Shown: positions 46,163 to 58,679, counted from the stretch's first letter. The stretch: DNA of 64,000 bases from Brachionus manjavacas (GCA_019054805.1 JAHQIY010000006.1:3100001-3164000), one strand, 5' to 3'. Notes: a model not told the origin generated them from the letters alone. Made by a program: numbers and translations.

Positions 46163-48432
46163 TTTAGATATTTTTAGCAAACTAAAATGTATGCTTAAAT
46201 TTCACATTTACTTAAATAATTTTATGTGCATAAATAATAATTTTTAGTTAAATTTACTTAAATAATAATTTTAGTATTTTTACAGTTATCTAAACTTTTC
46301 AAATTTATTAATATCAACTATTAATTATTTAAAATTTTTGATAATATCTAAACATAATAATTTTAGTTGAAATTAGTAAATCCCCTCACTTCTTTTGTCC
46401 CAATTTTTTGTTCATCATTTAATAATTAACACTGAATATTAGAAAAAAATAAATTATCAAATTCCTCATTTTAAATTTTTTCTAATAAGCAAACATTTTT
46501 TGATTTAAAAAAAAAAAACTTTATTCTGAATATAAAAATGACTTGACATTCTCGGAAAAAAATTGATAAAAAGAAAAACATAAAAAATTATATGTGTTTT
46601 TATTTTCACTCATTTTTTTAGTCAATTTCTCAGTATTCATTGTGACATTAAACCTGAATTTACGTTTTAAATGCATCAAGTTGCATAAAATTTATAATTA
46701 TTATATTTATTTTTTTTCGAAAAGAAAAAAGGGTCATTCGGGATTGTCAATTTTTGAATATTTAATTGGAACAAATAAATTCAGATTAAAGGTCTCTTGA
46801 ATTTGTAATATTTTAAAAACGATCGCCAGCGGGTTTGATAAAAAAAGTGTGAAAAGAATGCAGATGATATTATCTTATTCAAATTTTATCTTAAATTCTC
46901 AAACAATATATTACGAAAGATTCGAAAAAAAATTATGAGATAATCTTAAAATCTTAAAAGAGATCGTATCATATCTTATTAATGTAATATTTCTCAAGAT
47001 AATAAAAAAAGGTCTTATTTTTAAAAAATAAATTGGCATTAAAGAATTTCTAAATTTAATAAGAAAAAATAAAAATTAATCATATAAATCATATTTTTAT
47101 GTTGCTAACAGAAAGAGGTTATATAACTAATAAATAAAGTGATTAACACATAATTTTAATTTAATTAAATGTTACAAACACATAAGTTTTTGTTTATAAA
47201 AAAAAAAAAAAACATTTCACAAAATTTAAAACGGTTAAAAAGTGAAGAAACACGAATCTAAACTTTAAATGAAATTAAAAATTTTTTTATTCTCATTTAC
47301 AATTGTCAATTTTGGCTTAGAACATTTATTATCTTCAAAATTTGAAGAATCTCTTAAATCAACCTTTACAATTTTTGAAAAATTTCAACAACTGGCAATA
47401 AATAGAATTTTTTTCTCTATTTTTTTTCTTATCAGTCAAGTGTGCTTTAATTTTTTTTGTTATAACTCTAATTAAAATCCAATTTTTTTCTCATTTTTTA
47501 ACAATTTAAATTTTTTAAAATTCTATATTTTTTTAACTTTTTTATTATTTCATTTGTTTTATTCACTCCTTCAATTACTATTTATGTGTTCATAACTTTT
47601 TCAATTATATTTTCATAAATTCAAGATTTTTTCACTTTTTTATGTGTTTTTCAACCTCATTCTTGCTAACACTAGTAACAAAGAAATCACAGACCTAAAA
47701 AAATGCAATTAATGACGCTGAAATTTAAAACTACGCAGAGGTGGTAAGCTGAATGGTAAGATATTTACCGAGAAACACAGATGCAGAATCGGAACCTAGA
47801 ATATCACAATTTAAAATTGTACAAGGAAAATAGGAAAATTCAATTGAACCTGAATTTTCAAAAAAAGGCAAATATTAAGTTTTTTCAAAACTCATCAAAT
47901 AATTAAATTACATCAATACTTTGAACCTAAAATTTACTGAGTTTTGGATTTGGGTTGGGTATAGTTCACCTAACCAACACCCAATACCTGAAAACCCGAA
48001 AAAATTTGGTTGAGCACCCAGTTTTACTCAGTAATCCATAAAAAAATTTATTGAAACTTTTCCTTAAATTTAAATTTAATTAAATGAAAATAATGAATTT
48101 AGGTTTTTATTGAAGCTTTTTGTCTAGTTTTGTTTCAAAGTGAAGTTATATTTAGATTTGGACTTAAATAAGTACTTCTAATTGTTATTGAAAATTTGAA
48201 AAATAATTTTACACGAAAATACATTTTAATAATACAATTTTGAAAATAAGTGTTAAATCAAAAAAGAAAAGCAAAAAACTGACTCAGTCAAATTGCTGAC
48301 CCTGAGGAGTTGGAAAGAAAAAGTGGTAGAATAACAGATCACTTAAAAAAAAATTTCAAAATAATAAAATAATTTTAAAAATTATAGGATTTTTACTATT
48401 AATTATATTATTCCAAAATATTATCAAAAATT
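46163..48432. other. AT-rich intergenic DNA
   Basis: About 2.3 kb without gene. Around 47735-47990 composition is more mixed and includes a tandem-like TTGGGTTGGGTATAG / ACCCAATACCTGAAAACCC inverted pattern. Short open frames at 46594-46800 and 47269-47475 look random. Confidence 0.45.
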
Positions 48433-51400
48433 TTAAAAATCATCATTGTCTGATGAGGAAGATTTTGCTGAATTTTCAAAATCTTCTTCGTAGCTAATAG
48501 ACTCTACTTCGTTTTGTGTGTTGAGCTGTTTTTTATCTAATTTTTCTTCATTCGATTTTATTTCAGCAATTTTTTCAACATTTTCCTGCGATAAATTTGA
48601 AAAAGAAGATGATGAAGATGAAGAATAAGACAATTTTTTAACTTCCAACTCTTTTGGTTTTGATTCATCTTCAAACGGTTCAAATGGATCAATATATTCT
48701 TCTGTTTTTGTGGTTGATTTTTTTGACTTATCAGGACTAGGTGTCCTATTTTGAGTTTTACTTTCCGGGGATTGACTTAGTGATTTATCAGTTGAATGCA
48801 TTGTCATATTTTCGATGGTAGTTTTAGAATTTGTTTTTAATTTGTCTTTTTGTTCAGACTGAAGATTATCTATTCTATTAGTGATCTCTTCTATCTTTGA
48901 TTCCTAAACAAATAAATTAAGATTAATTTTTAAAAAAAATTAAATTTTTACCAATTCATTTTTATCAGACTCATAAGGATCCAATTTAATCAAATCAATT
49001 AAATTCTTTTTTTCGGACTCATAAACTTTGTTATTTCTTGGAGATCCAAAGTTGCTTTGGCTTATAGTTTGTGCTATTGGCATAAATGTTTCATGCCTTT
49101 TTTCAAATGTCGGTTGAAATTTAAATGTTTGATCAGTTTTATTTTTTACATTTGGTGAAGAATAATTTTCGCCTTGAATGATTACTTCTCTAAACGCCTG
49201 GTGTCTAGATGTAATGGAGTCTAAGTGAGCTTTTAATTTATTGTAAGCTTGCATTGGCACCATTTGGTTCATACTTTGCTCTTTGAGCTGTATCTCTTTC
49301 ATTTTAGCATTTAATGCTTCATTTTTCATCTTTATTGCTTTAGCATAAGTTTGAAATTTTTTCTTTTTCTTTAAAAATATTTAAAAATATTTATATAAAA
49401 GTCTTTTAAAAAATGTAATACTTTTTCATGAGTTTGTTTAAATTCATTAATTTTTTCAATAGCCCTGTTTAATTTTGACTGTAAATCTTGGTTTTTAAAA
49501 TTATAATCATTGCGCTCTGATATATGATCAGTTTTAATTTCCATAAGTCTATTCTCATACTCTTCTCTTAACTGATTTTTTTAGAATTAATAAAATATTT
49601 TTTTAAAACAAAATTAAATATTTACTCTTTTAATTTGGTCTTTTAGGGATTGAACCTCTTGACCATAAAATAAAACCTCGTTTTTTAATTTAAGGTTAAT
49701 TTCAGTCAATTCCTGTTCAAGACCACTATTTGATGAAAGTTCAGTTTCAAGTTTATTACATTTTCTCGATAATTCTCTACTTTTTTCCTGTTCTTTTTCT
49801 AATTCGCTGCGTAAATTATCAGAATCGATTATCAGACCTCTTAGTCTAGTGTTTTCTTTAATTATCTCTTCTCTTTGACTTTCATATGATTTCAATCGAT
49901 CATCACTCTTATCTTTTTCAACTTGTAGAGTGCTCAACTTGAACTCGAAATCTTTGCTCAACAGTTGCACTTTTGACTCCAAATCTATTCTTAAAAAAAT
50001 CAAAATTGATTAAAATAAAAATTTAATTCATTTAAATAATAAAATTTATTCTGGAAAAAAAATATCTTTAATATTTTTTTATCTTCATAATTTCTCTAAC
50101 TTTAATTAACAATTTAATTCTTCTTCTTAAATTAGAATTTCTTAATATTATCTTTCATCAACACGGATTATAAGATATTGATCAAATCTAATCATTTAGC
50201 TAATAATTAAATTAACCAGTGATCTTTACAATTAGATTTTATAAAATCTGTGAAAATTTAATTTCAATTTTAATATTTAAATTATCTAAAATACTTCAAA
50301 CAATATTCTAAATTAAAGCTAAGTTGAAAAAAGGTCAAAAATAGAAATTAAAAAATTAAATAAAAACTGAATTTAAGCTAAAAATTTATAAAATGACATA
50401 AACAGAGCCTGAACTTATAGCTAATTAATGTCAACCATTCATGATGGGGCCTTAAACATTGATTACACAGAATATGAATAAAGAATTTGATCCAGATGTA
50501 TTTAATAATTTAGCATAGATAGAAAAAAGTTCTAAAATAAATATTCTATAATTTTATTTATTCTATATTTCATTTTTTTTACCAGAAATTGACATGATAA
50601 AAATTAAATTTATTTGGTATAAAAAAAGTGTGTTTTGCAAATTTTTTCAATCCGGACTCGTATCCAAAATCTGGCTTTTAGGGACAACCCAACTTTTTAC
50701 GGAACACAATAATGAACTTTATGAAATCTTTATAAAGTAATGAAGATTTCAAGATTTCATATTTAGAAGAGGTTAAATTTGATTAATATTTTATTTTGCA
50801 TTTTTTTAAATAATTAGTGTTTCAACAAACAGACTTTTATCGCAATTTAGGAAAATTTCAAAATTGCCAAAATATGATAATTTAGAAGAAATAATTAAAA
50901 AATATTATGACACTAAAAATTCTTATTTAAATAAAACATTAAAAAAAATTAATTAAACTATATCTTGTCTAATTCCTTTCTTTTTAGATTTCAAAAAATC
51001 CTGCTCTTACTTTTCATTTGTTAGCTCATTTATTTTAGTCCAGTTTTCCTCATTTACACCATTTATGGTTTTTGTCAGCTCTCTATCTTTTTCTTCAACC
51101 ATTTTTTTTTGTAATTCAACATTATTATTGGCAATTTCAATTTTTAACATAAGATCTTGTATGCTATTATTTAGTGTCTCTTTTTCTCTGTTGCGCTCAC
51201 CCCTTTCCCTAACCATTTCGAGCTTCAAATTTGCCAAGTCTTTTTTACAATTATGCTGAACTTCATCAAATTTCAACTTCAAAGATGTATTTTCTCGCTC
51301 AGTATCATGCAATTTTCTGACAGTATTTGCCAGAGATTCTTGCAAATTGACACACTCCTTGTACGAATTATCAGCTTGCTGCTTCAAAGATTCTTTTTCA

Positions 51401-52425
51401 CTCTAAATAAAAAATTTAAATCAAAAAAAAAACTAAAAATTCTTAGGCATTACTTCCAGGACAGAAATTTTAGTAGACAGATCTGAAATCAGCTTGGAGT
51501 GATTTCGGATCAAAGAATTATTGTGCGATTCAATATGATCCAATCTTTCTCTCAGCTCCTCATTTTCTTCAACCAAAGATTTTATTTTGATCTTAAACTG
51601 GTTATTTTCTCTAATGACTTCTCTAATCTTTAAAGCCTCAGCCTGGTTATTTTCTTGTAATTTTTGCCTTAACATATCCCTATCTTTTTTCAGAGCATTC
51701 ATTTCAATTTCTTGCTTTAGTTTAATCTGTTCCAAATAGTTATGATGCTCAGTTCGTTCATGTTCATTAGAAGATCTTAAAACATTCGAATCCTGTCGGA
51801 TTCGATTGCATTCGGACTGTAATTTTTGCAATTCTTGCTCTAATTGACGGACTATATCTTTATAGGGTGCTTCTATCTGCTGACTTAACTCTTCTTTTAG
51901 TCTTTCCAATTTTACTTCGTCAAATTCCTTTATTTTTTCAAAAATTAAATCCAAAAGTTAAAAAGAAAAAGCAATTCACTTTTGTTTTAAGTTCTTCAAT
52001 AAAAAGTTGTTTTCTTCTTAATTCCTGCTGCAGTTTTTCAAACATAGCTTTGTACTTTTCCTGCATCACTTTGTTCTCCTCGACCAAATTTTGCATCTGA
52101 GACTTGAGCTCAAAAGTTTCATTTTTAATTCTGAAAAAAAAAATAATATTAAAAAGAAAAAAAAAGATTTAGATTTTTTTTTTTACCTGCTATGATCAGC
52201 TTTAAGAACTTTATAGTACTTTTGCAATTCTTCATTAGTTTTTTTTTCGTCAGCCAAAACATTTTCTAAATCTTTATACTTTTCGGCATAATTTTGGCTG
52301 GTGATTGGATTTAAGTTTTCATTTAGGTTGTGCTCGGCAAGTCTGCTGTTGTTTGCCAGAGCAGCGGGCAAAGACAAAATCAAGTTCTCGTCAAAATTAC
52401 TGTTGTTTCCAAATGTAGACATCAT
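48433..52425 (-). CDS. CEP83: CEP83 (CCDC41) homologue, centriole distal-appendage coiled-coil protein
   Basis: Eight exons on the minus strand: 52425-52187, 52130-51980, 51927-51454, 51402-51011, 49989-49626, 49571-49422, 49368-48952, 48903-48433, 885 aa. Almost the whole protein is coiled coil. Conserved landmarks match vertebrate CEP83 in order: YKVLKADHSR near the N-terminus (human LKAEHTRL), KLERLKEELSQQIEAP (human LELLRAQIQQELETP), then near the C-terminus VPMQAYNKLKAHLDSITSRH and FREVII (human [26 protein letters not shown]). CEP83 sits at the root of distal appendages and docks the mother centriole to the membrane for ciliogenesis. Human CEP83 is about 700 aa; the extra length here is a C-terminal Ser/Glu-rich, probably disordered tail (KLSYSSSSSSSFSNL). 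Intron 4 is about 1 kb, the only long intron of the gene. Confidence 0.88.
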
Positions 52426-52754
52426 TTTAAAAAATTTTAGAAATTTAAAAATTTAGCCAGGTCGAATTTTGATATTTGGCCATGTATTCATTTTAGACTT
52501 GAACTAAAAAGAAAAAAAGAGTTGCTATGGCTATGTAAGTTTTAAGAAACCAGATCTTATGTTAAGATAATTTTTAAATCCGATGCGGATTCAGCTTGCA
52601 AAATTATTATTTTGCTTATTTTTTTATGCTTATTTTTCAAACTATTACTAATTACAAAAGAAAAACTGCATTATCACCTTAGTAAAAATCATTTAAAAGA
52701 GAAATTTTTTGAAAATTTATCATTTATAAAATTTAGAAAATCTTTTAAATTAAA

Positions 52755-53108
52755 ATGAGCACTAATCCAGTTCAAGTCAATATTGAATACTGGTAAGAAT
52801 AATTATATATTTGATAATTTTTAATTAAATTTTTTTTTAATTTAAGTGGCGCATGAGGCTACTCCTCTCGCTTTAGGCAACTTCAGTATGAGATAATACA
52901 AGAGGTTTCTAATGCGAGAGTCGAGGGCCGAGTTGGCCGTCGATCGTCCTTCGAAGTGACAATTAATGGCAAACAAGTCTTTAGCAAATTGGCACAAAAT
53001 GGATTTCCGGTATTCGAGAAGATTGTCGAAGAGGTAATCAAGGCATCAAAAGGAATTGAAGTCAGTGAAGTCACCGAGCTTCAGTCAAGCCAATGTGTCA
53101 TTTCATAA
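52755..53108 (+). CDS. selenoprotein W, copy 1 (TGA = Sec)
   Basis: Two exons, 52755-52792 and 52847-53108, 99 aa with Sec. Exon 1 encodes MSTNPVQVNIEY and two bases of Cys. Exon 2 completes CGAUGYSSRFRQLQ, so the redox motif is C13-x-x-U16 with TGA at 52854-52856. Downstream blocks are typical of the SelW/Rdx thioredoxin-like fold: EVSNARVEGRVGRRSSFEV, TINGKQVFSKL. The C-terminal tail (TELQSSQCVIS) is longer than in the other copies. A SECIS-like element follows within 70 bp. By family, a small cytosolic glutathione-dependent antioxidant. It is transcribed away from CEP83, with starts only 330 bp apart. Confidence 0.92.
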
Positions 53109-53154
53109 TTTTTTTTTTCCTAAAAAATTGAGAAATGTTTGATAATTAAATTTA

Positions 53155-53225
53155 CATCATTTGCTATGACCAGTGTCACTAAAAATTTGAAAAAATTGGC
53201 GATACTGCGACTGAGACTTAGGTCT
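53155..53225 (+). promoter_or_regulatory. SECIS-like element of SelW copy 1
   Basis: ATGA (53166-53169), then CAGTGTC pairing with GATACTG (53201-53207) over 7 bp, an apical loop with AAAAA, and CGAC carrying the 3' GA of the kink-turn quartet. This fits the eukaryotic SECIS consensus ATGA...AA...GA in the 3' UTR. Confidence 0.7.
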
Positions 53226-54057
53226 TTAAATCTTTATTTTTTTTTATCAAAAAATTTCTTGATTTTTTTATTTTTTGATCATATTCGTGTTATTTAGTTA
53301 AATAAATTTAAAAATTTTTTTCTATCATTTCATTTATCATTTCTACATAGAGTGTAATTGCTCTAAGAAAAATTAAAATTAAACGACATATTTTACTTAG
53401 ACACTACGTCTGAATTGATTTTTACAACTAAAATATATTTTGAATTTTTATAAAATTTACTGATAGATATTTTGTCATGTGATTTCTTTTAAACTGACTC
53501 TAGAAAAAATTATTAGTATCGTTCACCTTTTAAATGTCATGTATAATTTTAAGTTGATTTTTATGAAAAAAATATTCAGAAATCGTCTTAATATTTTGAA
53601 GATAATTTTGATAATAAAAATGTAATTTTAAACTAAGAATTGAAAAAATTTTCTAATTTACTCAACTAAAAAGTTAAAATATTTCAAAAAATGACTAATT
53701 CTAGAATAAAAATTATAATGATTTTTTAACATGGATTTCAACTCAATTATTTTTATTTGGTAAATTGGTTCCAACATAATTTTTTAGGATTTAAAATTAA
53801 TGTAAAATTTTTTCGATTGTTTTTAGTAATTTTTATTTTTGATAGTAATATATACTAAATAGTTTAAAGTTTTGATATTTTCTTGAATTTAATCAAATTG
53901 ACTTCGAATCGTTCGTAATTTAAAAAAATCCATTTTTATTATGAATAATTTGTATAAGAAATCTACGACTAATAAAGAAAGCTTTGTATAACTGGAGTTA
54001 AAACTTTTCTTTGTTTATAAAAAATTTCTATTTTTGATTGAATTAAATTAGATAATA
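53226..54057. other. AT-rich spacer between SelW copy 1 and erlin
   Basis: No gene. AATTAAATTAG ending at 54051 is acceptor-like, 6 bp before the erlin start. Confidence 0.5.
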
Positions 54058-55537
54058 ATGAGCTTAGCGGGTATCGTAGTCACTTCAACAGCTGTCTTGG
54101 CTTTTTTAATAAGCATGTCTATTCACAAAATAGATGAAGGTAGTTGAATTAAAATAAATTAAAAAAAATTAATTTAAAAATTTTTAGGACATATTGGCGT
54201 TTATTACAGGGTATTATTAAAATAGTTAAAATTTTATTTTGTCAAAATAAGAAAATTTAAGGGCGGTGCCTTATTAAAATCAACATCAGGTCCAGGATTT
54301 CATTTAATGATCCCTTTTATTACTTCTTTTAAATCGGTTCAAGTAAAAACTTATCTAGGTAAATTGAGTCATACATAAGTGTAAGCAAATTCTTTAGACA
54401 ACTATGCAAACAGATGAAGTGAAGAATATACCTTGTGGCACTAGGTAATACATCTATTTTAGAAACAAAACTAATCAATTTATATTCAAGTGGTGGTGTG
54501 GTCATTTACTTTGACAAAATAGAAGTAGTCAACTTTTTATCCCCAGATCATGGTTTTTATTTTAATTAAAAGCGTTTGACCCTTTTACCTATTTTCCTTA
54601 AGTTTATGAAACTGTAAAAAAATTTACGGCCGACTATGACAAACCTTTAATTTTCAATAAAATACATCATGAGCTGAATCAGTTTTGCAGCATGCACACT
54701 TTACAAGAAGTCTACATTGATCTTTTTTGTAGGCACAATAATTTTATCTTAATTTAAATTTAAATATTTTTTAAGCTGATATTGATGAGCATTTGAAGAA
54801 CGCTTTACAAACCGATTTAACCACTTTAGCACCCGGTCTCTTCGTTCAAGCAGTTCGAGTAACTAAGCCGAAAATTCCCGAGCAAATTAGGAAAAATTAT
54901 GAATTAATGTGTTTTATAATACAAATTTCTTTACTGGAATTTTTATTAATAAGTTTTTTTTGTAAAGGGAAGGTGAAAAGACCAAGCTTCTGATTTCGGT
55001 TCAACACCAAAAAGTGGTTGAAAAAGAAGCTGAAACTGAACGAAAAAGAGCAATAATAGGTTAATAGAAATAAACAGTCTAAAATATTGTTTTTCAAATT
55101 TTCTTTAGAGGCTGAGAAAATGGCTCAAGTTTCCAAGATTCAATTTGAACAGAAAATAATGGAAAAAGAATCGGACAAAAAAATTTCTGATATTGAAGGT
55201 AAGTGTTTAACGAGTCGACTAGGTGAAAATCTTTTTTACTTTTAGTTCAGATGCAAGTAAATAGGGACAAATCTTTGGCTGATGCCGCATTCTATAAAGT
55301 AAAGAAAGAAATCGAAGCTAATAAAGTAATCTTTGATTCTAATATAAAAAGCCTCAATTTTAAACCAAAATTTAATTTTAGGCTAAATTGACCCCTGAAT
55401 ATTTGGAAATGATAAAATATGAAGCACTAGCAAAAAATACAAAGATTTATTTCGGAAATTCAATACCTAATATGTTTACGGATAACTTTTTTAGTTCTTC
55501 TAAAACTCCGATTCAAGAAGATCAAAAAAAGAAATAA
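54058..55537 (+). CDS. erlin (SPFH-domain ER lipid-raft protein)
   Basis: Eleven small exons: 54058-54139, 54188-54210, 54262-54342, 54398-54444, 54491-54552, 54603-54728, 54776-54908, 54968-55059, 55109-55198, 55246-55325, 55382-55537, 323 aa. The N-terminal membrane anchor ([17 protein letters not shown]) is followed by the SPFH/prohibitin domain: [60 protein letters not shown]. After it come a coiled coil ([18 protein letters not shown]) and the assembly region, where [11 protein letters not shown] matches erlin IYFG..IP.MF. Erlin1/2 rings recognise activated IP3 receptors for ERAD and restrain SREBP. One gene here likely stands for both vertebrate paralogues. Exon 2 is only 23 bp. Confidence 0.93.
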
Positions 55538-56370
55538 ATTTAACTCTTTGAATTAATTCAATAAATCATTCTGTAGAACAAATTCGAATTACAAGTCTGG
55601 TAAATTTTAGACCTAAATTTTTTTGCTTTTATCAAAAGTTGTCTTAAATATTTAATAAAAATATTAATAATTATCTCTAATTTTTAACTCAGAAATTTAA
55701 ATGCTAATTTTCTATTTTTTTTTGTTAAATTTTTCAATTTATTCTAAACGAAATTCAACTTTAAAAAATTATCTTAAGTATCAAACCAGACTTGTTTTTA
55801 AGTAACAAGTCTTAAGTCAAGTCAAGCCAATGACTTAAAATTTTTTTTTAATGAAATATATTTTTAAATAAACCATAATCATAAAATTATATTGGTCAGA
55901 GTTATCTGCGTTTATCCATAAGGTACAGTATTCAGACAGAAAATATATTTCGTCTAAAAACGCAAATTTTTTAAATAGTTGATACATTTATTAAAGAAAT
56001 AGAATTTAATTTTTTAACATTTTATGATTTTTGTGATTGTTAATTATAAAAAAAATTTAGTTCAAGTCATAACTTTGACTTGAATTTTTGTGACTAAGAC
56101 TTAAAACTGTGAATTATAAACAAGTCTGGATCAAACTAGTGTCACTGTCTGTTAGCTCCAGTTGCTTATTAAAAATTGTTGGCTTTTTTTTTCAATTTAA
56201 TAAATTAAAGCACATTGACTTTGCTATTTTTTATAATGGTTAAAAAAAATTAAAAAAAGAACATTGTTCAGTTTTGAAATAAAAGACAAAATAATTTCAC
56301 CGTAGAATAAAAACAAAATTTTTCAAAATTTTCAAAATTATAGAGTGTATAAAATTTTCTACAGCTTAAA
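55538..56370. other. AT-rich spacer
   Basis: No gene. TTTTCTACAG (ending 56364) lies 6 bp before the next start codon and looks like a splice acceptor, possibly for trans-splicing. Confidence 0.5.
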
Positions 56371-56697
56371 ATGTTATTTTTTTGTCCAAATTGTGGAAAT
56401 GTTTTAATAGTCGAAGAAGGACCAAACTGTTACAGATTTGCGTGTAACACGTGTCCATTTATCAATAACATAAATGATAAAATGGCAAATAGAAAATACT
56501 GCAAATTAAAGGAAATAGATGATGTGCTGGGGGGTGCGGCAGCATGGGAAAATGTCGACTCAACTGAGATTACTTGCGAAGAATGTGGTCATAAAAGAGC
56601 TTATTTCATGCAAATTCAGACTAGATCTGCTGACGAACCGATGACAACGTTTTACAAATGTTGTAACCCTCAATGCGGAAAACGTTGGCGTGACTAA
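56371..56697 (+). CDS. POLR3K: RNA polymerase III subunit RPC11/RPC10 (POLR3K)
   Basis: Intronless, 108 aa, exactly the family size. N-terminal zinc ribbon: CPNCG (residues 5-9) and CNTC. The C-terminal TFIIS-like ribbon has CEECGHKRAYF, QIQTRSADEPMTTFYKC and CCNPQCGKRWRD. The RSADEP loop holds the acidic pair that enters the polymerase active site and stimulates RNA cleavage. The subunit is required for Pol III termination and reinitiation. It lies downstream of erlin on the same strand, 833 bp away, with its own acceptor-like leader. Confidence 0.97.
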   Translation: MLFFCPNCGNVLIVEEGPNCYRFACNTCPFINNINDKMANRKYCKLKEIDDVLGGAAAWENVDSTEITCEECGHKRAYFMQIQTRSADEPMTTFYKCCNPQCGKRWRD

Positions 56698-57070
56698 ATG
56701 CTTTCAATATTTTATAAAATAAAAATATTTAAATTTTTTTTTTTTAAATTCCTTAAATTCAGAGTAAATAGTATTAGATTTTAAATAAATTTTAAATTTA
56801 ATTTAAAGAGCTAAGTTATTTTAAGTTTTTGAATCCAAAAAGAACAAAATTTTTTTTTTGGAAGATTTAATTTTAGAAAGTGAAGAGATCTGGATTTTAA
56901 AGATAATAACTAGGGCTGAACGAATTTTAAATTCTATTTACGACGTGTTTTATTTATAAAACATGATGATAATAATTTAAATAATTTTTATTTAAATGAA
57001 AGAATTTTTTAAGAATTAAACCAAATCATTTTTAACTAAATTTCAAGACGTAACCAAAAAAATTTTAAAA
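56698..57070. other. AT-rich spacer
   Basis: No gene. POLR3K polyadenylation signal AATAAA is likely near 56720. Confidence 0.45.
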
Positions 57071-57376
57071 ATGAGTCATTTGGAAATTACAGTAGAATAT
57101 TGGTAAGCCAATTTTGAGCATTAACAATTAAGCATTTTTTACATCTATCTTTTTAGTTCTTCATGAGGATATCGTCCTCGCTTCAGAGAGCTTCAAAGAA
57201 TTATTCTAAAAGAAGTTTCAGAGGCGAGAGTGATCGGCTCCACTGGACGACCATCATCTTTTGAAGTTAAAATAAATGGAAAATTGATTTTCAGCAAATT
57301 GAAAACAGGTGTGTTTCCTAATTTAGAGGAGCTAGCTGAACAAATTGCTATCATGATACAACAAAAAGAGATTTAA
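57071..57376 (+). CDS. selenoprotein W, copy 2 (TGA = Sec)
   Basis: Two exons, 57071-57102 and 57157-57376, 83 aa. MSHLEITVEY then CSSUGYRPRFRELQ, with TGA at 57164-57166 (C11-x-x-U14). The core EVSEARVIGSTGRPSSFEV and INGKLIFSKLKTGVFPNLEE is intact. This copy has SS between Cys and Sec, where the others have GA or GG. The intron lies after the second base of the Cys codon, as in all six. A well-paired SECIS-like element follows. Confidence 0.92.
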
Positions 57377-57429
57377 ATATTTCAAAAAAATATTAAGAGA
57401 AATTTATTGATAAATTTTGAGGATGTATT

Positions 57430-57485
57430 ATGGCTAATGACTGTTACTATTAAAAATTCAAAGTCAATAGTGATATGAAAAATTC
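57430..57485 (+). promoter_or_regulatory. SECIS-like element of SelW copy 2
   Basis: ATGA (57437-57440), CTGTTACTATT pairing with AATAGTGATA over about 10 positions (including G-T wobbles), apical AAAAA, then TGAA (57476-57479) as the 3' quartet half. The clearest of the four SECIS candidates. Confidence 0.75.
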
Positions 57486-58299
57486 AAAATATTCCAAAAA
57501 TTTATTCAAATGAATATTTCTTTTTTTTTTACTTGTTCATATTTTTAAAATAAAAATGAAAAGAATATTTTTAATTTTATATAATTAAGAACTTAAAATA
57601 TGTTAGAAGAAATCGGGTTAGAAAATGATAAGATATTAAAATAAAATTGCAATTAAGATATGATAAATGAACTTTTTATTTCAACCGATTAAAGATTTTT
57701 ATTGCTTGTTCAAAAAATAAAATTAGACTCTTAATTTTAAAAAAGCCTTATATCATCTTATTAATGCTTTGCTTAAAAAGTCTAGTAATTTTTTTTTTTA
57801 ATTTTTAAAAATCCAATTTTAATATTTATTATTTTAATAAATTTTTTATTTAACCAATGACAATTGCAAAGATTTATATATTATTACAACAATAAGCAAT
57901 TAATTATTTATATAATATAGATTTATATCTATATATATTTATATTTATAGATTATATCTGTATTATCTGTAAGATTATACAGATTTATACATTGCAAAGA
58001 TGAAGATTTATTATTATAATTTATATATTATTTATATATTATTTATATATTATTAAGATTTATTAATTATTTATATTTATTTATGTAGATTTAGCCTTTT
58101 TTTCTCAAAACGGTAAATTTTAAATAGACTAAAAAATTTAGGTTATTTGATCAGTTTTCTACTAAAAGAATTATGTTCAAACATAATTAATATGTGTATA
58201 AAAAGCATTATAAAAAGGCTTTAAATTTGGTTTAAATTTATTTTAGTATTTATTTCGAGAAAAATTTAGAAGCAATTTCATCAAAACTAGAAAAAAAAA
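57486..58299. other. AT-rich spacer with TATA-type satellite-like tract
   Basis: No gene. At about 57880-58075 there is a simple repeat of ATTTATAT/ATTATTTATATATT units. Confidence 0.55.
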
Positions 58300-58597
58300 A
58301 TGACTCAAGTTCAAGTCCAAATCGAATATTGGTAAATACAGTTAAAAACTAATTTAATGAGTTTTTTTTAAATTTTTTAATTTAAAGTGGTGCATGAGGT
58401 TACGGAACTCGCTTTCGCGAGCTTCGGCAGACAATTTTAGCTGAAGTTCCGAATGCGCAGGTAACAGGATCGGTTGGTCGTTCAGCATCATTTGAGGTCA
58501 CTGTTAATGGAAATTTGGTTTATAGCAAGCTAAAAAAAGAAGCTTTCCGAATTTCGATGATATTGCAATGCAGGTCACCGAAATTGCCGGAAAATAG
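58300..58597 (+). CDS. selenoprotein W, copy 3 (TGA = Sec), frameshifted near the C-terminus
   Basis: Exon 1 58300-58331, exon 2 from 58388. MTQVQVQIEY then CGAUGYGTRFRELR, with TGA at 58395-58397. The core EVPNAQVTGSVGRSASFEV and NGNLVYSKL is intact. In the run of seven A at 58532-58538 one base is missing relative to the family: after it the expected F-P-N-F-D-D tail is encoded in the next frame and ends at TAG 58595-58597. Read without correction, the frame runs past that stop to TAA 58659-58661. The SECIS-like element is still present, so the break is young or an assembly error. Confidence 0.82.
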
Positions 58598-58679
58598 ATC
58601 CTCAGATCTATTCAAAATTGAAAAAAAAAGCTAAAAAAAAAAAAAATATTTTTCATTTTAAATTTCCTGTTATTTTTAA

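Noticed and set aside
46594..47475. Two 68-codon plus-strand frames (46594-46800, 47269-47475)
   Set aside because: Hydrophobic Phe/Leu/Ile-rich translations as expected from T-rich DNA; no support.
47735..47800. tRNA-like stretch (TGGTAAGCTGAATGGTAAG resembles an A box)
   Set aside because: No B box (GGTTCGA) at the right distance and no cloverleaf; at most a decayed tRNA-derived SINE.
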